NCBI GenBank assembly: GCA_030407005.1 | Contig: JAUDYN010000004.1 | Coordinates: forward strand, 2,728,001 to 2,792,000 | DNA length: 64,000 nt | DNA from: Desarmillaria ectypa | Lineage: Eukaryota > Basidiomycota > Agaricomycetes > Agaricales > Physalacriaceae | Direction: 5' to 3' | Part shown: one piece after another, positions 1 through 11,801 of the stretch | Numbering within the stretch: the first letter of the stretch is position 1 | Layout: every line of letters starts with the position of its first letter | Program-made: the position numbers and the translations under genes | Notes under the pieces: generated by a model | Told to the model about the DNA's origin: nothing | Seen by the model: only the letters and a program-made list of their open reading frames with translations | Database searches by the model: none

Positions 1-569
1 TGGCTATAAGGAGAGTAGCGCATCACTGCAAACATTTAAATCTTCAGTCGCCGCAAGTTTAGAATTGAACATACCGTGTCCTATTCCGAATATGATCCCA
101 GCCTTCTTGATCACCGCTTCCATTCTAATGCAGTCTTCTACGCTTGTGGCCATGGGTTTCTCGCATAGGATATGGTATCCTTGCTGCACAAATGCTTCAG
201 CGACCTCTACATGCATATGGTCGTGTACGGCGATGATCACAGCATCTGCAAGACGCTTTCCAATAGTGCTTAGTGTTTCCGCAGATGCAGCGTGCAAGTC
301 CCTCCAGGTGCTAAATACAAGGGTATTATCGACGCTGTGCAAGTTAGCAAAATGCTTTTGAGTTTCCGGGCGAGGCTCTGCGATGGCGACGACCTTGCAG
401 CGATCTGGACATTGAAGAGCATATTTGGCGTATGCCTGTCAGTGGACCCTTTTTAGCGATAACGTATACACAGTGGATTGAATAGGCATACCTTTGCTCG
501 TTGCCCGCATCCCACTACAGCCAAGGTGACTGGTCCGGTATTGGGCTGATTCTTATCCAGGTCATCCAT
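1..569 (-). CDS. Gfo/Idh/MocA-family oxidoreductase, 5' part (runs off the window)
   Basis: Exons on the minus strand are 492-569, 75-435 and 1-25 (continuing outside); introns 436-491 and 26-74 have GT...AG ends and keep frame. The start at 569 gives MDDLDKNQPN followed by a beta strand and the nucleotide-binding loop VVGCGQRAK, then AIAEPRP (end of strand 2), AVHDHMH and the family signature CEKPMA. After the second splice the protein reads GIGHVMRYSPY, which continues the family pattern; reading through the intron would end at a stop. Family members are NAD(P)-dependent dehydrogenases acting on sugars, inositols or related compounds. The substrate cannot be told because the C-terminal half lies outside. 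It is probably cytosolic, since no signal peptide is visible. Confidence 0.85.
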
Positions 570-826
570 CGCGGAATGATAGGGAGATGCCTTTGAGCGC
601 CAGGACCTCTGCCATAGGCTTTTAGAAGTCGCTAGAAGGCCAGTCATGTGGCTGATTCGTATCAGTTAAGAGAACAGATTTAGATAACGGAAAGCATAGC
701 CAGGAGAACCAGCGCCGCAACTTGTGGACATCGTTAAAGAAAAGGGTACGTAACCGGATCCATGCCATTGGTCACCGACCTTGCCTCGAACGACGACCAC
801 GACCCCACACGACTCGACGTACTTAC

Positions 827-2318
827 ATGCCACGTATCCTGCCACGTCTTATCGCCAAGCTCGCCGACCAGCCTGCACAGCAGCAACACCAACGGTTTAT
901 TGTAAAGCGAAAACGACAATTTTCACGGCACGAGTCTGTACCGCCACGCCCTTCGTTTGATCCTTCGCAGTATTCAGAGTCCATACTGTTATTGCCCGAC
1001 AACCCCGTTACCAACTCTCAGAAACATGTCCGACGTAAAACTTTACCGCCTCGCGTCTTTGTCGCGGAAGGTGCCAAGCCACGACAGGGAAGCACCGAGC
1101 GTCCCAGAAAGATGACGGCAGAGGAAAGAAGGTGGTGGTCATCGCCATACCGTATGTACGCGTCGAGCGGTTTCTTTTCTGGGTGTCACTGAAGCAAACT
1201 CCTATCCAGTACGAATGCTATCTTCTTCAACCAGGAGATGCATGATCACTCAACAAGATTTGCCGAGCGGTATGGTATTTGATCTCATGTCCTCGGGGGT
1301 ATAACCAACTCGTCCAATAGACTTTCTTATACGTCTTGGATTGCTGCAATTACCCGCCTCGAGAGCCAACCGTTCTGACAGTAAAAGTATTATCATGCCT
1401 GACGGACTTGAGCATTCCAAGTTTGCTACGCGCAGGTCCGGCAGATCAACATATCTCCTATGCTGGAAACGCGTCTTTGATAATTTGGACCCAAGTAAGT
1501 AACAGAAAGTCTTTTGAATATAATATCCGTGATTAATCTGGCAGCATGCAGATATGTTTCGACGCGTTACCACTAACCCCCATCTGCATTCACTCGTGGT
1601 GAAACAGATATCACACCTTCTACGCGTCCGTATTCTTCAAGAGCTACAACTATTAGCAGAACAGATGGTGCACTGGCCCGAACGACTACCTGTATCGCCA
1701 ATATTACGCAGACTCACTCGTGAAGAATTCAAGAACGTCAAAAACACAGGAACCATTCCTTATCCAAACGCGGTTGCTCTGCTGGTGGTCCCTCCCTTAA
1801 AACCAGATCTCAAGTCGAAGAAGAAAGTGGAGAGCTCAATGTCACCTTTGCCTTTGACAGAAGAGGAAGAGAAAATATCTCCTGGCGTTCAAGACAGGCC
1901 GAGCATACCATTGTCAACTCTGTACCCGTTATCTTCTGATGCGATTACCGCGTCGGATCTATCGCATCAGCCTTCTAGTGCACAGGTGCCATTCTACAAC
2001 GGTGTCTCTTTGTTTCCCGCCCAGTCTCAGCGAGCGTCGTTACATGCTTTGCTCCTTCGAATTTTGACCATCGAACGCCAAGCTCGAGCCCGTGCTAAAA
2101 CAAACAGCTCGACTGGGATGACAAACGCAAAGGGAGATCAAAAAGGGAGCCATGCATTTCTTCTCTGCTCTGACAAAGCGATCATCAAGAGAGGTGACTC
2201 GGCTGCTGTTGCTGTAGCCCTTTGGCGACTGAGGATGTTTGAAGAAGGAACAGATTGGGAAGAGAATAGTCGCTGGGTTCTACGTCAGAAGTACCGCTCA
2301 GTTGATGCCTTTGAGTAG
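827..2318 (+). CDS. Conserved fungal protein of unknown function
   Basis: Exons 827-1151, 1210-1269, 1321-1494 and 1552-2318 join in frame to about 441 residues. An in-frame ATG at 722 exists, but the context before 827 looks like leader, so 827 (MPRILPRLIA) is preferred. A conserved-looking core spans the first two splices: TAEERRWWSSPYLRML, then RRCMITQQDLPSDFLIRL. Further on are GRSTYLLCWKRVF and a C-terminal ALLLRILTIERQARA segment. The N-terminus is basic and low in acids, compatible with a mitochondrial or nuclear protein, but this is inference. I do not recognise a named domain. It ends only 44 bp from the stop of the convergent PRE3 gene. Confidence 0.7.
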
Positions 2319-2362
2319 CCACTCAATAAATTGAATACAAAGAAATAGTAATTGCCTGATCT

Positions 2363-3338
2363 TCATGCTTCTACAGCCATTGGCACAACTCCACCGTCGA
2401 TAGGCATCGTCTTTCCAGCACCCAAGACCTCTCGGCCTTCCCAGAACTTGGGAAGTTTATCACCAGGCACGAATAGTCTCTCGATACCATCCTCTGTGAT
2501 GACACACATCCGTATTACACCACCTGAGGAACCATCTCGCGACATGGCGAGCGCCAAAGCTGGAAAGGACCATTAGAACAGCGGAGAAGCGAGCATGCAT
2601 CAACCGACTTACTGTTCTTGACAAAATTCACAGTCTCGTCTCTGCCCCACCCATCTTGGTACGTGGCATCGCAGTAACCGTATACATATGTGGAGCCAGA
2701 GCCTACGGAACTTCGTCACATAGGGAAGGACTGGATATGCGAATGGCCATACCACCAATAGCCCAAGGCTGGCGGAACAGTCCGCCTCCAAGAGGAATAT
2801 TATAGACGCTGGGACCGACCTCCTTGTCCCAGCCAGCAACGATGATTCCAGCACTTAGAGCATCCTTATTTTCGTAGCAGAGCTTCTGGAAGATGGCTGC
2901 TGCTGCCTGCACTGACGGAGGCGCGCCCGCCGTTTGGCTGTCCAACATTGATTAACCTGAACCCAGGAAAGGCAGGGACGACACGTACGTATACATTTGA
3001 AGCTGGTAATGCACGACATCTGCGATAGCCTGTGTGTCCGCCGCAGAACCTGACCGACAGCAGTATACGCGATCGTGGACGTGGGTGAGCTTATCTGTTA
3101 CACGGTTGGCCTGAAAAACAATGAGTGTAAGGTCGAAAAGAAATGGATCTTGCCGTACAATATAGCTTCCTGTGGTAGTACGGCTGTCTGCGCCGATGAC
3201 CACTCCACCTTCGAACTGGACAGCCATGATTGAAGTCTAGGGCCACCGTCAGTGGTAACAACGCTCTACAAGGCCAGAAACACACACCCCAAGGTTGACC
3301 TCGCCAGATTTGAGCTGCTGCATGTCGATGTGGTCCAT
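2363..3338 (-). CDS. PRE3: 20S proteasome subunit beta1 (caspase-like active site)
   Basis: Exons (minus) 3288-3338, 3159-3236, 2989-3110, 2753-2937, 2613-2702 and 2363-2559 give about 240 residues, normal for beta1. The first splice joins a 17-residue propeptide ending in Gly to [13 protein letters not shown], so the catalytic N-terminal Thr is Thr18 of the precursor, released by autocatalysis. Other family signatures are [34 protein letters not shown] and [13 protein letters not shown] near the C-terminus. Beta1 cuts after acidic residues inside the 20S core, in cytosol and nucleus. It is divergent from RPN12 with 104 bp between the start codons and convergent with the unknown gene at 827-2318. 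Confidence 0.96.
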
Positions 3339-3395
3339 ATTTGCTGAAGGAGAGAAGGAGAAAGGTATGGATCCTGATTTGGCAGGTGTTGCGCT

Positions 3396-3414
3396 GACGC
3401 GTCGCACACGCGTC
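3396..3414. promoter_or_regulatory. Paired ACGCG motif in the PRE3/RPN12 promoter
   Basis: The 104-bp gap between two divergent proteasome genes contains GACGCG and ACGCGTC separated by 6 bp. A very similar pair is at 5669-5688 in the other proteasome promoter of this window. ACGCG is the core of the MCB/MBF cell-cycle site, but such a site could also be chance; binding is not shown. Confidence 0.4.
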
Positions 3415-3442
3415 GACCAGTGACCTTTGACCTCCGACTACC

Positions 3443-4492
3443 ATGTCCAGCAGCCTCGTATCTCTATATGAAGACCTCAAGCGTTCCTTCAACTCGATAC
3501 CATCGGATCTCAAGCGATGCGGAACTTTACTTTCTCAGCTCAAGGTTTGTTCGACGGCAAAAAATGGAATAAATGCCCTGATGATGAGCTGGCTACAGGT
3601 TGGGTTGATTGAGGCAGGCTTGCTTATACCCCAGGGGGATCCCGTCCTCGGAGACTTGGTTATCGCTCGTCAGACGCATTGCCTTTGTTCTCTGTGCACC
3701 ATGCTGATACCAATGTAGGCGACATCCTCGAAATCGGCGCAACTTGGAGTATACGATCACAAGACGAGCCCTCCTTTGACCGATACTTTTCTCAGCTACA
3801 GACGTTTTATAACGATTATAGGTGTGTCTGCAGGCTGTTCGCTCGAGCGTTTCTTCACATTACATCAGCTCCTTCCTGCCACCGTCAAAACGAGAATTTC
3901 CCATCCGCGGCCTCAACCTCATCCGTCTTCTCACTCAGAATCGCATAGCAGATTTTCATACCACTCTCGAAAGTCTTCCACTTCCTGCAGATGCCATTGG
4001 TGACAACCCATATATCAGCCACCCGGTAAATCTTGAGCGGTGGTTAATGGAGGGAAGCTATAGCAAGGTGTGGAATGCTAGGGCTGAGGCGCCAGCAGAA
4101 GAGTACAAGTACTTTGTCGATAGCTTAATTGGAACCATCCGGTATGCAATCCTTTCAACTTGATAGGCTTTCATTGACTTTGTTTTACAGGAATGAGATT
4201 GCAAGCTGTGAAGAGTCCGCATATAACAGTCTGCCTTTGAAGGACGCTGCTCTTCTCCTCTTTTTTTCATCACAATCAGAGCTTCTGGCATTTGCGCAAC
4301 AAGTTGAGTGCCATAGGATTATGCAACTCTTGTTATTGTCTTCTCACGTCTATGCAGAGGGGCTGGGAGATAGATCTCACTGGCGCTACCATCACATTTG
4401 CACGCAAAGGCGAGGAGCAGCTAGAAATCCCGAGACAGAAGCTGATTGCAGCCTCACTGGCTTATGCACGGGAGCTAGAGCAAATAGTGTAG
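3443..4492 (+). CDS. RPN12: 26S proteasome regulatory subunit Rpn12 (PSMD8)
   Basis: Exons 3443-3544, 3599-3668, 3719-3821, 3869-4141, 4191-4302 and 4358-4492 encode about 264 residues, the usual Rpn12 size. Recognisable segments are [55 protein letters not shown] and the PCI-domain region [16 protein letters not shown] followed by [14 protein letters not shown]. Rpn12 is a PCI-domain, non-ATPase lid subunit that joins last during lid assembly and licenses docking to the base. Its 3' end lies 94 bp from the convergent PRE10 stop, so it sits between two core-particle genes. Confidence 0.95.
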
Positions 4493-4586
4493 ACGGTACA
4501 ATTCTAAATGCATTAATTTGTTTTTCTGGTTGCAGTGAATGGTTAGGAAACTACATGGCAGAGTACAGTGAAGAAGCCTGTGCTTT

Positions 4587-5642
4587 CTACTCAAAAGTTT
4601 CAAGAGCTTCCTTTGCCTTTCTCTCCGCCTCTTTAAACAGATCTTTAGGAACGGGCAAATGAAGCCCGTTCGTCTCATCACCGATCCATGACATCTCCAG
4701 TTCAAATTCCTTCTCTTTAGCGTCGTCGTGTACCAAATAGATTCTAGAACCCCGATTGAAATCAGGATGGACAGGAGAAGATGAACACGTACATTCGAGC
4801 GGCATCCAACACTGCCTGACGCATGGAGATTGATGCCAGATCGAGTTTCTCAAGCTCTGTTTTGGCTAGTTGACGGCCCTTGCCCACTGCAGCGCCGTGA
4901 TAGCCCTACAAAATAATGATTAAAAAGCAGGACACGAAAGTGAATGAAATAAATGCATGCATAGAAAACACCACTTGGTTCAATGACATATAGTGACGGA
5001 CCATTCTTGTCTACCGCCCCGAGGATGGTGCTGATTCCAAACGGACGAACTGATGAATACAGGGTATAAGCTTGCACATACAGACCCAATCGATCTGCGA
5101 GTGACTAGAGGAAAGAAGTGAGCCTAGATTAGTCGAAGGCACTGAATCCTTCTACCTTTAATGGGGGTGGTGTTCGGAATTGTTCACGGTAATTGGATGA
5201 TTCGTCTCGAGCCCTGTTAGCCAGATGGCGACCGTCAGCGAGTAGACCTGCTGTGGCCTACAACAACAAATTCCTGTTAATGAAGTGACCTTTGAAAAGA
5301 CCAACGTACCATGCCAATATGTCTGTCCACCGTCTGTATCCGTCTGTTGGCGCCGGGAACCAACAGTTTGGAGTGTACCAGCTTCTCAACGGCTAGGACA
5401 ACACCGCCTTTCACACGCAGACCAATCGCCGTTCTATTGAAGTTAGTTTGTTAGATTTTAGAGTAATGTAGATACTAGTGAGCTATACCCCGAGTTCTCG
5501 ACGGCCTTGTTTGCGTATTCGACCTTTCCAGAAGCGTAAGTGTTCTGAAGACAGCTACTGCTGTTAAGCCTACCTGAAATATCCTTCCATCGGGAGAGTA
5601 AGTACTTGCTGAGAGATCGTAGCCTGTGCCAATGGAAGTCAT
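4587..5642 (-). CDS. PRE10: 20S proteasome subunit alpha7 (PSMA3 type)
   Basis: Exons (minus) 5574-5642, 5489-5523, 5310-5433, 5156-5257, 4961-5104, 4793-4905 and 4587-4743 give about 247 residues. The start [20 protein letters not shown] is the classic alpha7 N-terminus that gates the core particle; later come [31 protein letters not shown] and [17 protein letters not shown]. The C-terminus is rich in Lys/Glu and ends [12 protein letters not shown]. The intron 4906-4960 starts with GC rather than GT; only this junction preserves the conserved FYGYHG stretch. It is divergent from the nucleoporin gene over 125 bp. Confidence 0.95.
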
Positions 5643-5668
5643 GGTGGTAGATGGTGATGCCCTTACAG

Positions 5669-5688
5669 GACGCGCAAGCCAACGCGTC
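5669..5688. promoter_or_regulatory. Paired ACGCG motif in the PRE10/nucleoporin promoter
   Basis: GACGCG and ACGCGTC are separated by 7 bp in the 125-bp divergent promoter, closely matching the pair at 3396-3414. Function is inferred only from the shared arrangement next to co-functional genes. Confidence 0.35.
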
Positions 5689-5767
5689 ACCCCTGTGGGA
5701 AGAAAGACCTATATCGGGCGTCTACCTTTTTCGAGTCGCACTCAACACCACGTTCTCTCTCAACGCG

Positions 5768-8720
5768 ATGCCCGACGACCAGGATGCTCTAATATCTCTC
5801 AATAACCACCCAATATTTTCTCTACCAAAAGAATTCAATGGGCCTCTCGCTCAATCGGAATCCTCATTGGAATTATCCACCACCACGCTGCCAAAGTTCA
5901 GAAATGACAGCCCGACTCAAGATGGGCCTATACCGTCTGGGAGACGACAAATCATGGTTCTACGCGACTCGGATGTCATAGTTGCTGCAGGAAAGGAAAT
6001 CAGGATGACACACCTGGGCGACGGCAAGTTCAGTCACAGTACTGAGAAACAGTACAAGGTATGCTTTCAATGTCTGTATAATGAACATTGTGCTCAGTTC
6101 TTGCAGACTCTGCATACACCCAACCTGCAGTTTGAAATACATCATATATCCCTGAATCCGGGTGGAAAACTCCTTGCCGTTGCGGGCGCATCTCAAGTCG
6201 CAGTTATTGTACTTCCGCGCTCCGGATTCTTGAGACTGGTTCCCGATAAGTTGGATTGCAAGTGTGTTTTCAGGTTTTATAATGTGAATAAGCATTTCAT
6301 ACCTTTCATAGGTCTGTCCAAGTTGGCCAATATCATCATGCATCAAATTCCTCGCCGCCCATTGCCAAAATACAATGGCATCCTTGGGGAGAGGCTGGTA
6401 CTACACTGATGGTCATGACAATCGACGGAAAGCTTAGGTTCGTCAACCACTGTGTATCTAGCACTTCTTTAACCTGTTTTCCTTAGGGAATATGACATTT
6501 CGGTCGACGCTGAGGACCCGCTACAAGTACTGTCCTTTGTTCCAGACAAGAAACCTGGCAGGTCCTATCTTGCTGAGGACCCAGCAGACCGCGAAGTGGC
6601 TTCTTTCGACTTAGGCAAAGGGAAAGCCGACTGGGGTCCTTTGACAATATATGCCGTCATGAAATCCGGAGACATATATTCCATATGTCCCTACATGCCA
6701 AAAAACGCGTGAGTAAATTTCCGTCTTCACGGCCACATTAAACCAATGAAATCAAGTTCCATACCTTCTGCATATGTTCATTCGTTGGAATGCTTTATCT
6801 CAGCGAAACTTGAGCTTCTATCTCGCGGAAGCACGTCTGCCGCGTCTAAAAACCTCAGTACCATCTACGACTACCAGCAAAAATATGTATCGGCTTTGGT
6901 GAAGCAGCTTCCTGCGGGCAGTGTGTTCCCCGCTACCTCACGTTCTGTCTCCATGCACCCGCCCACTACCATGAAGGCGTCGCCCATGCGGCAAGGTCCG
7001 TTCTTATTGCAACCTTCGCCGCGGATGCTGGAGCATAGCGATGGCGGCGAGGCGACAGATATAGCCTATCTTGCGTTTGGTGACAACAATGAAGAGGAAG
7101 ACGGAGGTGAGACAGAGCATCTAGGCGTCGTGATGATTGCATACCAGGATGGGCGGGTTGATCTTTGTCTCGATGTCGAAAAGGTAGAAGCCAGGTGGAG
7201 CAACAAGGTTCGTACAGTTTGTCTTATGCTTGTCGTGCATTCTTCTTAAACAGCTCTATAGTCAAGTCGAGGGTTACCTATGCTCGCCGTATATGAGACC
7301 ATCGATCTTGGGCTAGTTTCCAAACTATGGTCATTATCCCCTCAACTCCTCGACTTGGTGCAGGGTAACCATCCAGTATTCGTCGTCGACCCAATCCACG
7401 ACGATACGATTTACGTATACCATGCTTTTGGGGTCCACGCTCTGCACCTCGAGTCAGTACTTCAAAGTCTTGCTTCTGCCTTGCGTGCCAACGACGATGA
7501 AGTCGACACAACTCTAACGGATGCGTTGCAGCAGTCCATTGTTACCAACGTGCAATCCATTTTATCCACCTTTTCAGTGGAGAAAAAGTAAGCTGCCTGC
7601 CTCGCATGAAAAACGCGTACTAATGCAGGCTTCCTAGGTGCTCGAATCCAGTGGTGGCTGTCACCATTCCCGACAACGTCTATCTAACCTACGGCATTTT
7701 CATTTTGACATCTGCAATGAGAATCACAACATTCAATCTTGTTCTGCGATCGGACTCACCTCGATCACGAGCAGAAAGCTTACCACTAGTCGCTGATGAT
7801 CGAGACGAGCCGAAGGAGAAAGACAAATGGCTGAAACCCGCTGAGGGACCGCCTACGTACGTCTCATTGCTTGGGACTGAGCCCTTCCAGTCCGGAGCCA
7901 TTCTTTCTCGGCCATCGGGACTTCCTTCAAACCCTAAGTTGTCATTGCCCCCATCTGCGAGAAGCGAGCTGATATTGACCCCGGAGACTTTGCATTACTT
8001 GGCGAACACGGTTGCCGAATTCACTAATCAAATCTACGAGATTCAACTCGCTCATCGACAATCAGAAATACGGGCAGGGCTACAGGCGCTTGAACTCAAG
8101 CGGCTGTGCGAAAAGGCTGCAGAGCTCAACACTCTAGTGGAGAGGCTGAAGGGCCCCGATCTCGATGCCAGCAAAGCTCGTATCCGGACGGTCCAGGAAA
8201 CCCACAAAAGCTTGATGGCTAGACTGGACCGTATGCTGCAGCACATGATGGACAAGGCATCGCCCGAGCTTAGTGAACATGAAACGAAGTGGTTCGAAGA
8301 GTTGAAGAGAATGAAGCAAGAGGTGACGGGCATAGGAAGATACGATGGATCTTCCCTCTCAGCCAGGGCGACAATGGTACGTGCCACTTCGACCTTAGTT
8401 TCACCAGCTAACTAGCATGATTGGACGCCGCAGATACAGCAAGAGTATGCTCGTGTACTTCCTGATTTGAAGTCACTGTTGGAGAAAGAACAGGCGTGGA
8501 AAGCCAAGCATGCTCAAACTAGTCAGACCCTCGGGGTTTCTCAAGCGTTTGAATTTGGGAAGAGATCCACCTTTGAGTATGTACTAAAGAACTTACTTCT
8601 GACTCCTCGACTAACTAGATCCACAGGCAAACAAAGATCGCTCAACTTGAACACGATGTCAGCCAACTCGCAACGAAACTCGATATTGCTCTTTCCAAAC
8701 CTCCAGATGTGGAACATTGA
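5768..8720 (+). CDS. NUP82: Nucleoporin of the Nup82/Nup88 family
   Basis: Exons 5768-6058, 6107-6261, 6312-6437, 6487-6708, 6757-7207, 7262-7587, 7638-8376, 8434-8576 and 8637... corrected to 8627-8720 give about 848 residues, somewhat longer than yeast Nup82. The start at 5768 (MPDDQDALISL) is preferred to 5651 because the shorter form leaves a normal leader. The N-terminal half reads like a beta-propeller: RRQIMVLRDSDVIVAAG, KIQWHPWGEAGTTLMVMTID, GPLTIYAVMKSGDIYSICPY, MLAVYETIDLGLVS. From about residue 600 the sequence becomes helical and charged (QIYEIQLAHRQSEIRAGLQ), the coiled coil expected to pair with Nsp1/Nup159-type partners at the cytoplasmic face of the pore for mRNA export. Family assignment rests on architecture and motifs, so it is good but not certain. 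Confidence 0.8.
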
Positions 8721-8916
8721 TCTGTTTTTCTTTCGGTCTTTCGTCGTGCTGTGTACCATCTCATTCGCAACGGGTTAATAATCTCAATGTATTTTACTTA
8801 GCAGAAATATGTGTCTTGTTTACAACCGTAAAGAGATGCCCTGAGGATACAGTGCATGAACACGGATATCATCGCTGACATTTAATAGTCGTCCATTGAC
8901 CCAGCGAGAAGGGGCG

Positions 8917-11529
8917 TTAGTAAACGTAGCGGACTGTTTCAGACAGTCAGTCCATGAAACCTGCCAATGTTTGAACAGATACGCACAGTCGGGATTTTCT
9001 TGGTCAGTAAGGTCATCAAAGGCCCGTCGATGGGCAAGATGCTCATCCTGGAGGGTAGAATGTTAAGATAAATCCTAGACTTCGATGAAGATGAGCCTAC
9101 CGAATCTTCACCACTAGCCTGACTCTCTTTCAGGGATTGCGCACGGCGTTTCAAGACATTCAAGCGCATAAGCCGTATTCTAAGGAGGAAGATAGTTGCG
9201 ATCTGGAGCCCGTACATAACCATATGGGCGATCCATGCTTTCACGTATCGAGGACCGTCATCGGAACGGAAAACTGAATACATTATTATCATCAGATATA
9301 TATGCTGAAAAGGGAAAACACACCTTGTGGTCCCACAGCGTTTCCAACTGCCCATGCACTAGAAAAGGATTCACTGTCTAGCTATTCTTTCTAATTATGC
9401 AAGTGCACTTACACGAATACCAACGTCGACGCTATCACTTGCTTGGACCGCTAAATGAATATTGTCAACGCGTATCCTTTGCAGAGCACTGTTTGTACAT
9501 ACCCCGCCGACATTTCCGGACATTACTGCCAAGTTCAAGACTGCAACGGCGCCGAAACCTTGTGTGCAACTGGGGCATCTTCAGTGCAAAGTTCTTGGAT
9601 CAAGAAAATAGACATACTAAAAAGCAATCAGAAGCCCGACTTTGGTCTTTGCAGATGTTTCTACGCAGATGAATACAATCGTGCCAGCAACGTTGGGAAG
9701 AGTATACAGCTATTGACAAACGAAGGCGTTACGAGGCAGTCCGAACATTAGAATATGGCGACTTACAAAAGCTAGCAGAAGCTTTTGGTTGTATCTTTTC
9801 GACAGATATGCCGCGCTGAATAAGAATGACATAATAATGACACCTGAAAACGGTTGGGTGGGGGAAAGTGCAGGTCTGAACTATTCTCACCCTGTGCAAT
9901 AGCGAGCAAGTAAGTCTGCAGAACTGTGAACCCCTTTTAACAGTTAATACTGACTGTCTGGGCGACGAGGTGACGCTGTGCTCACAAATGCTGTCAAAAT
10001 GATGTTCGAGAAAGCACCGATACCGCCAGTGGGCAAAGCATTTGTAAAGGAGATCAGGGTGATAGCCCATATAGTTGGATCCAAGAGGCCTTCGACTATT
10101 GAAAGGGAGGTCAGGACATTAAGCTTTGTGGATGCATACACGCAACGTACTTGCTTGGTGTTTCTGTGGCATTACTTTGATTAGAGCATAACAGTGTGCG
10201 GTAAAGATGATTGCACCTTAAACTCTTTGTTCTGCAATCCGGTATCATTTTTCCTGACACGTTCTGCCATAAGAATGCGATCTTCGGGAGTAAAGCACTT
10301 GGCCCGCATGGGACTATCTGGGAGCCAGAATCCGATAAAGATACCCCATACGAAAGTGATGCAGCCGAGTAGCTGATAGATCGATTAGAAACGGAAGTCA
10401 GCGAGGGAAAGCTGAGGCCGCGTACGGTAAATAGTATTTGCCAGTTCTTAATCTTTGCGTCTGTGATCTGGGCGATTCCATAAGCAATGAGACCGCCAAC
10501 GCATTGTTGGAAGCCATTCATGGAGTAGAATGACCCGATGACCAAAGCTTGCTCTTCTCGAGTATACCACATCGTAGACCTTCGTACATCAGTGACGCAT
10601 CTTTCCGAAATACGGAGCTGACTCACAGGAAAACAAAGGCGGGCTGGCAGACACATTCAAATATGCCCAAGAGGGTTCGTACGACAACTAATCCAACAAA
10701 GTTGTTACAAGCCGCCGTGCAGGCTAGAACAGCACCCCAGGCCATGATACTGTCAGCGGAACTAAGCTTCTTTTATGACCCGGGAGATAAGAAGCACACA
10801 TACTTGAACGAAAGATACTTCGCGATGGGGAGTCGCTGAATGAGCCGGTTGGTCGGGAACTCCCAGGCGAGTCTGTTGACATGTTACAAATATTCAAGAT
10901 ATAATACGGTAAACTCTTACATCGCGATATAAACTGAAATATAGTTAGCGAGCTGTCCAAGAGCCAAAGTGTTGATGCCTACCACATGTAGTTAACCAGG
11001 CATACTGTTGGCCGTGAAGGTGGGTATCTGTCCGAATGCCCATGATCGAAGCAAAGTTGATTGTTCTATGAAGGGTATCTCATCAGGCGCTAACACAGCG
11101 AAGGAAAGCCGAATACTCACCCTTTATCCAGGGTCTGTGCGACTGAGGGGAAACGTAAGTGCAGAACACGTCGAAACGAAGCAAACACGTTTACAGTAAG
11201 TAACGACCATGACAAGCTAGCGTGCAGGAAACGGTGAGTGACAGTAGATGAGGTGGGATAGAATATCGTACCAAGACACGCTTGTGCACGAGCCATCTAA
11301 GACGCCTGTTTGTCGCTTCGTCGATAACTACTGGTGTGTCTTGCGAAGCGAAAAAGTTTGCAACTTCGGCGTCAATTCCGGCTGGCGGCGCGCCTACTGG
11401 GGAGTATTTAGCTAGTGACGAATTTACAAGTAAGAGGAAGTAATAACCAGAGGTAGGAGAACCAGTACGGTAGGAGTCCTTCTCGACATCCTCAACATGT
11501 TCGTGTAAGTCTTTGGTCACGCTCGACAT
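8917..11529 (-). CDS. DAL5-family (allantoate/vitamin-type) MFS permease with 20 introns
   Basis: Twenty-one exons (minus): 11463-11529, 11272-11396, 11195-11216, 11121-11142, 10986-11065, 10921-10933, 10804-10872, 10627-10749, 10426-10579, 10217-10372, 10151-10163, 9986-10095, 9891-9933, 9767-9843, 9618-9709, 9503-9569, 9413-9450, 9324-9358, 9101-9273, 8987-9047 and 8917-8933, totalling about 518 residues. The product has the anion:cation symporter (DAL5) hallmarks: RRLRWLVHKRVL, TYFAQTLDKGTINFASIMG, WEFPTNRLIQRLPIAKYL, WYTREEQALVIGSF, GFWLPDSPMRAKC and the C-terminal DLTDQENPDFRYVY. It should be a 12-TM plasma-membrane proton symporter for an anionic solute. Two exons are only 13 nt. The first intron (11397-11462, 66 nt) is in frame and could be retained. 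The divergent neighbour is a GH105 enzyme. Confidence 0.9.
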
Positions 11530-11801
11530 GGTGAGAAGAAGCTAGAACTTCGGACCCTCTGAGAAGCATCAGGCAAACTTTTTATATGAGTCGATGAAAG
11601 GGGATCGGAAAGGTCCTGTGATATGATCGCCCCTGGACTAACAGTAGTACGCGACCTACTAGAAGTCGATCGTTGGTCCGGGGCCCCGCAGCTGAACCTC
11701 GTTATTTCCCCACATGCCCCGGCTGGCGGTCCGCGGCCCGCCCTCCTTCTCCTACACACTTTAAAGCGAGATCCGTGGCCAGAACGCTCCTTTTCATCGC
11801 T

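Noticed and set aside
722..826. Upstream in-frame ATG at 722 for the unknown protein
   Set aside because: Adds 35 Arg-rich residues of leader-like composition; the 827 start is more economical, though not proven.
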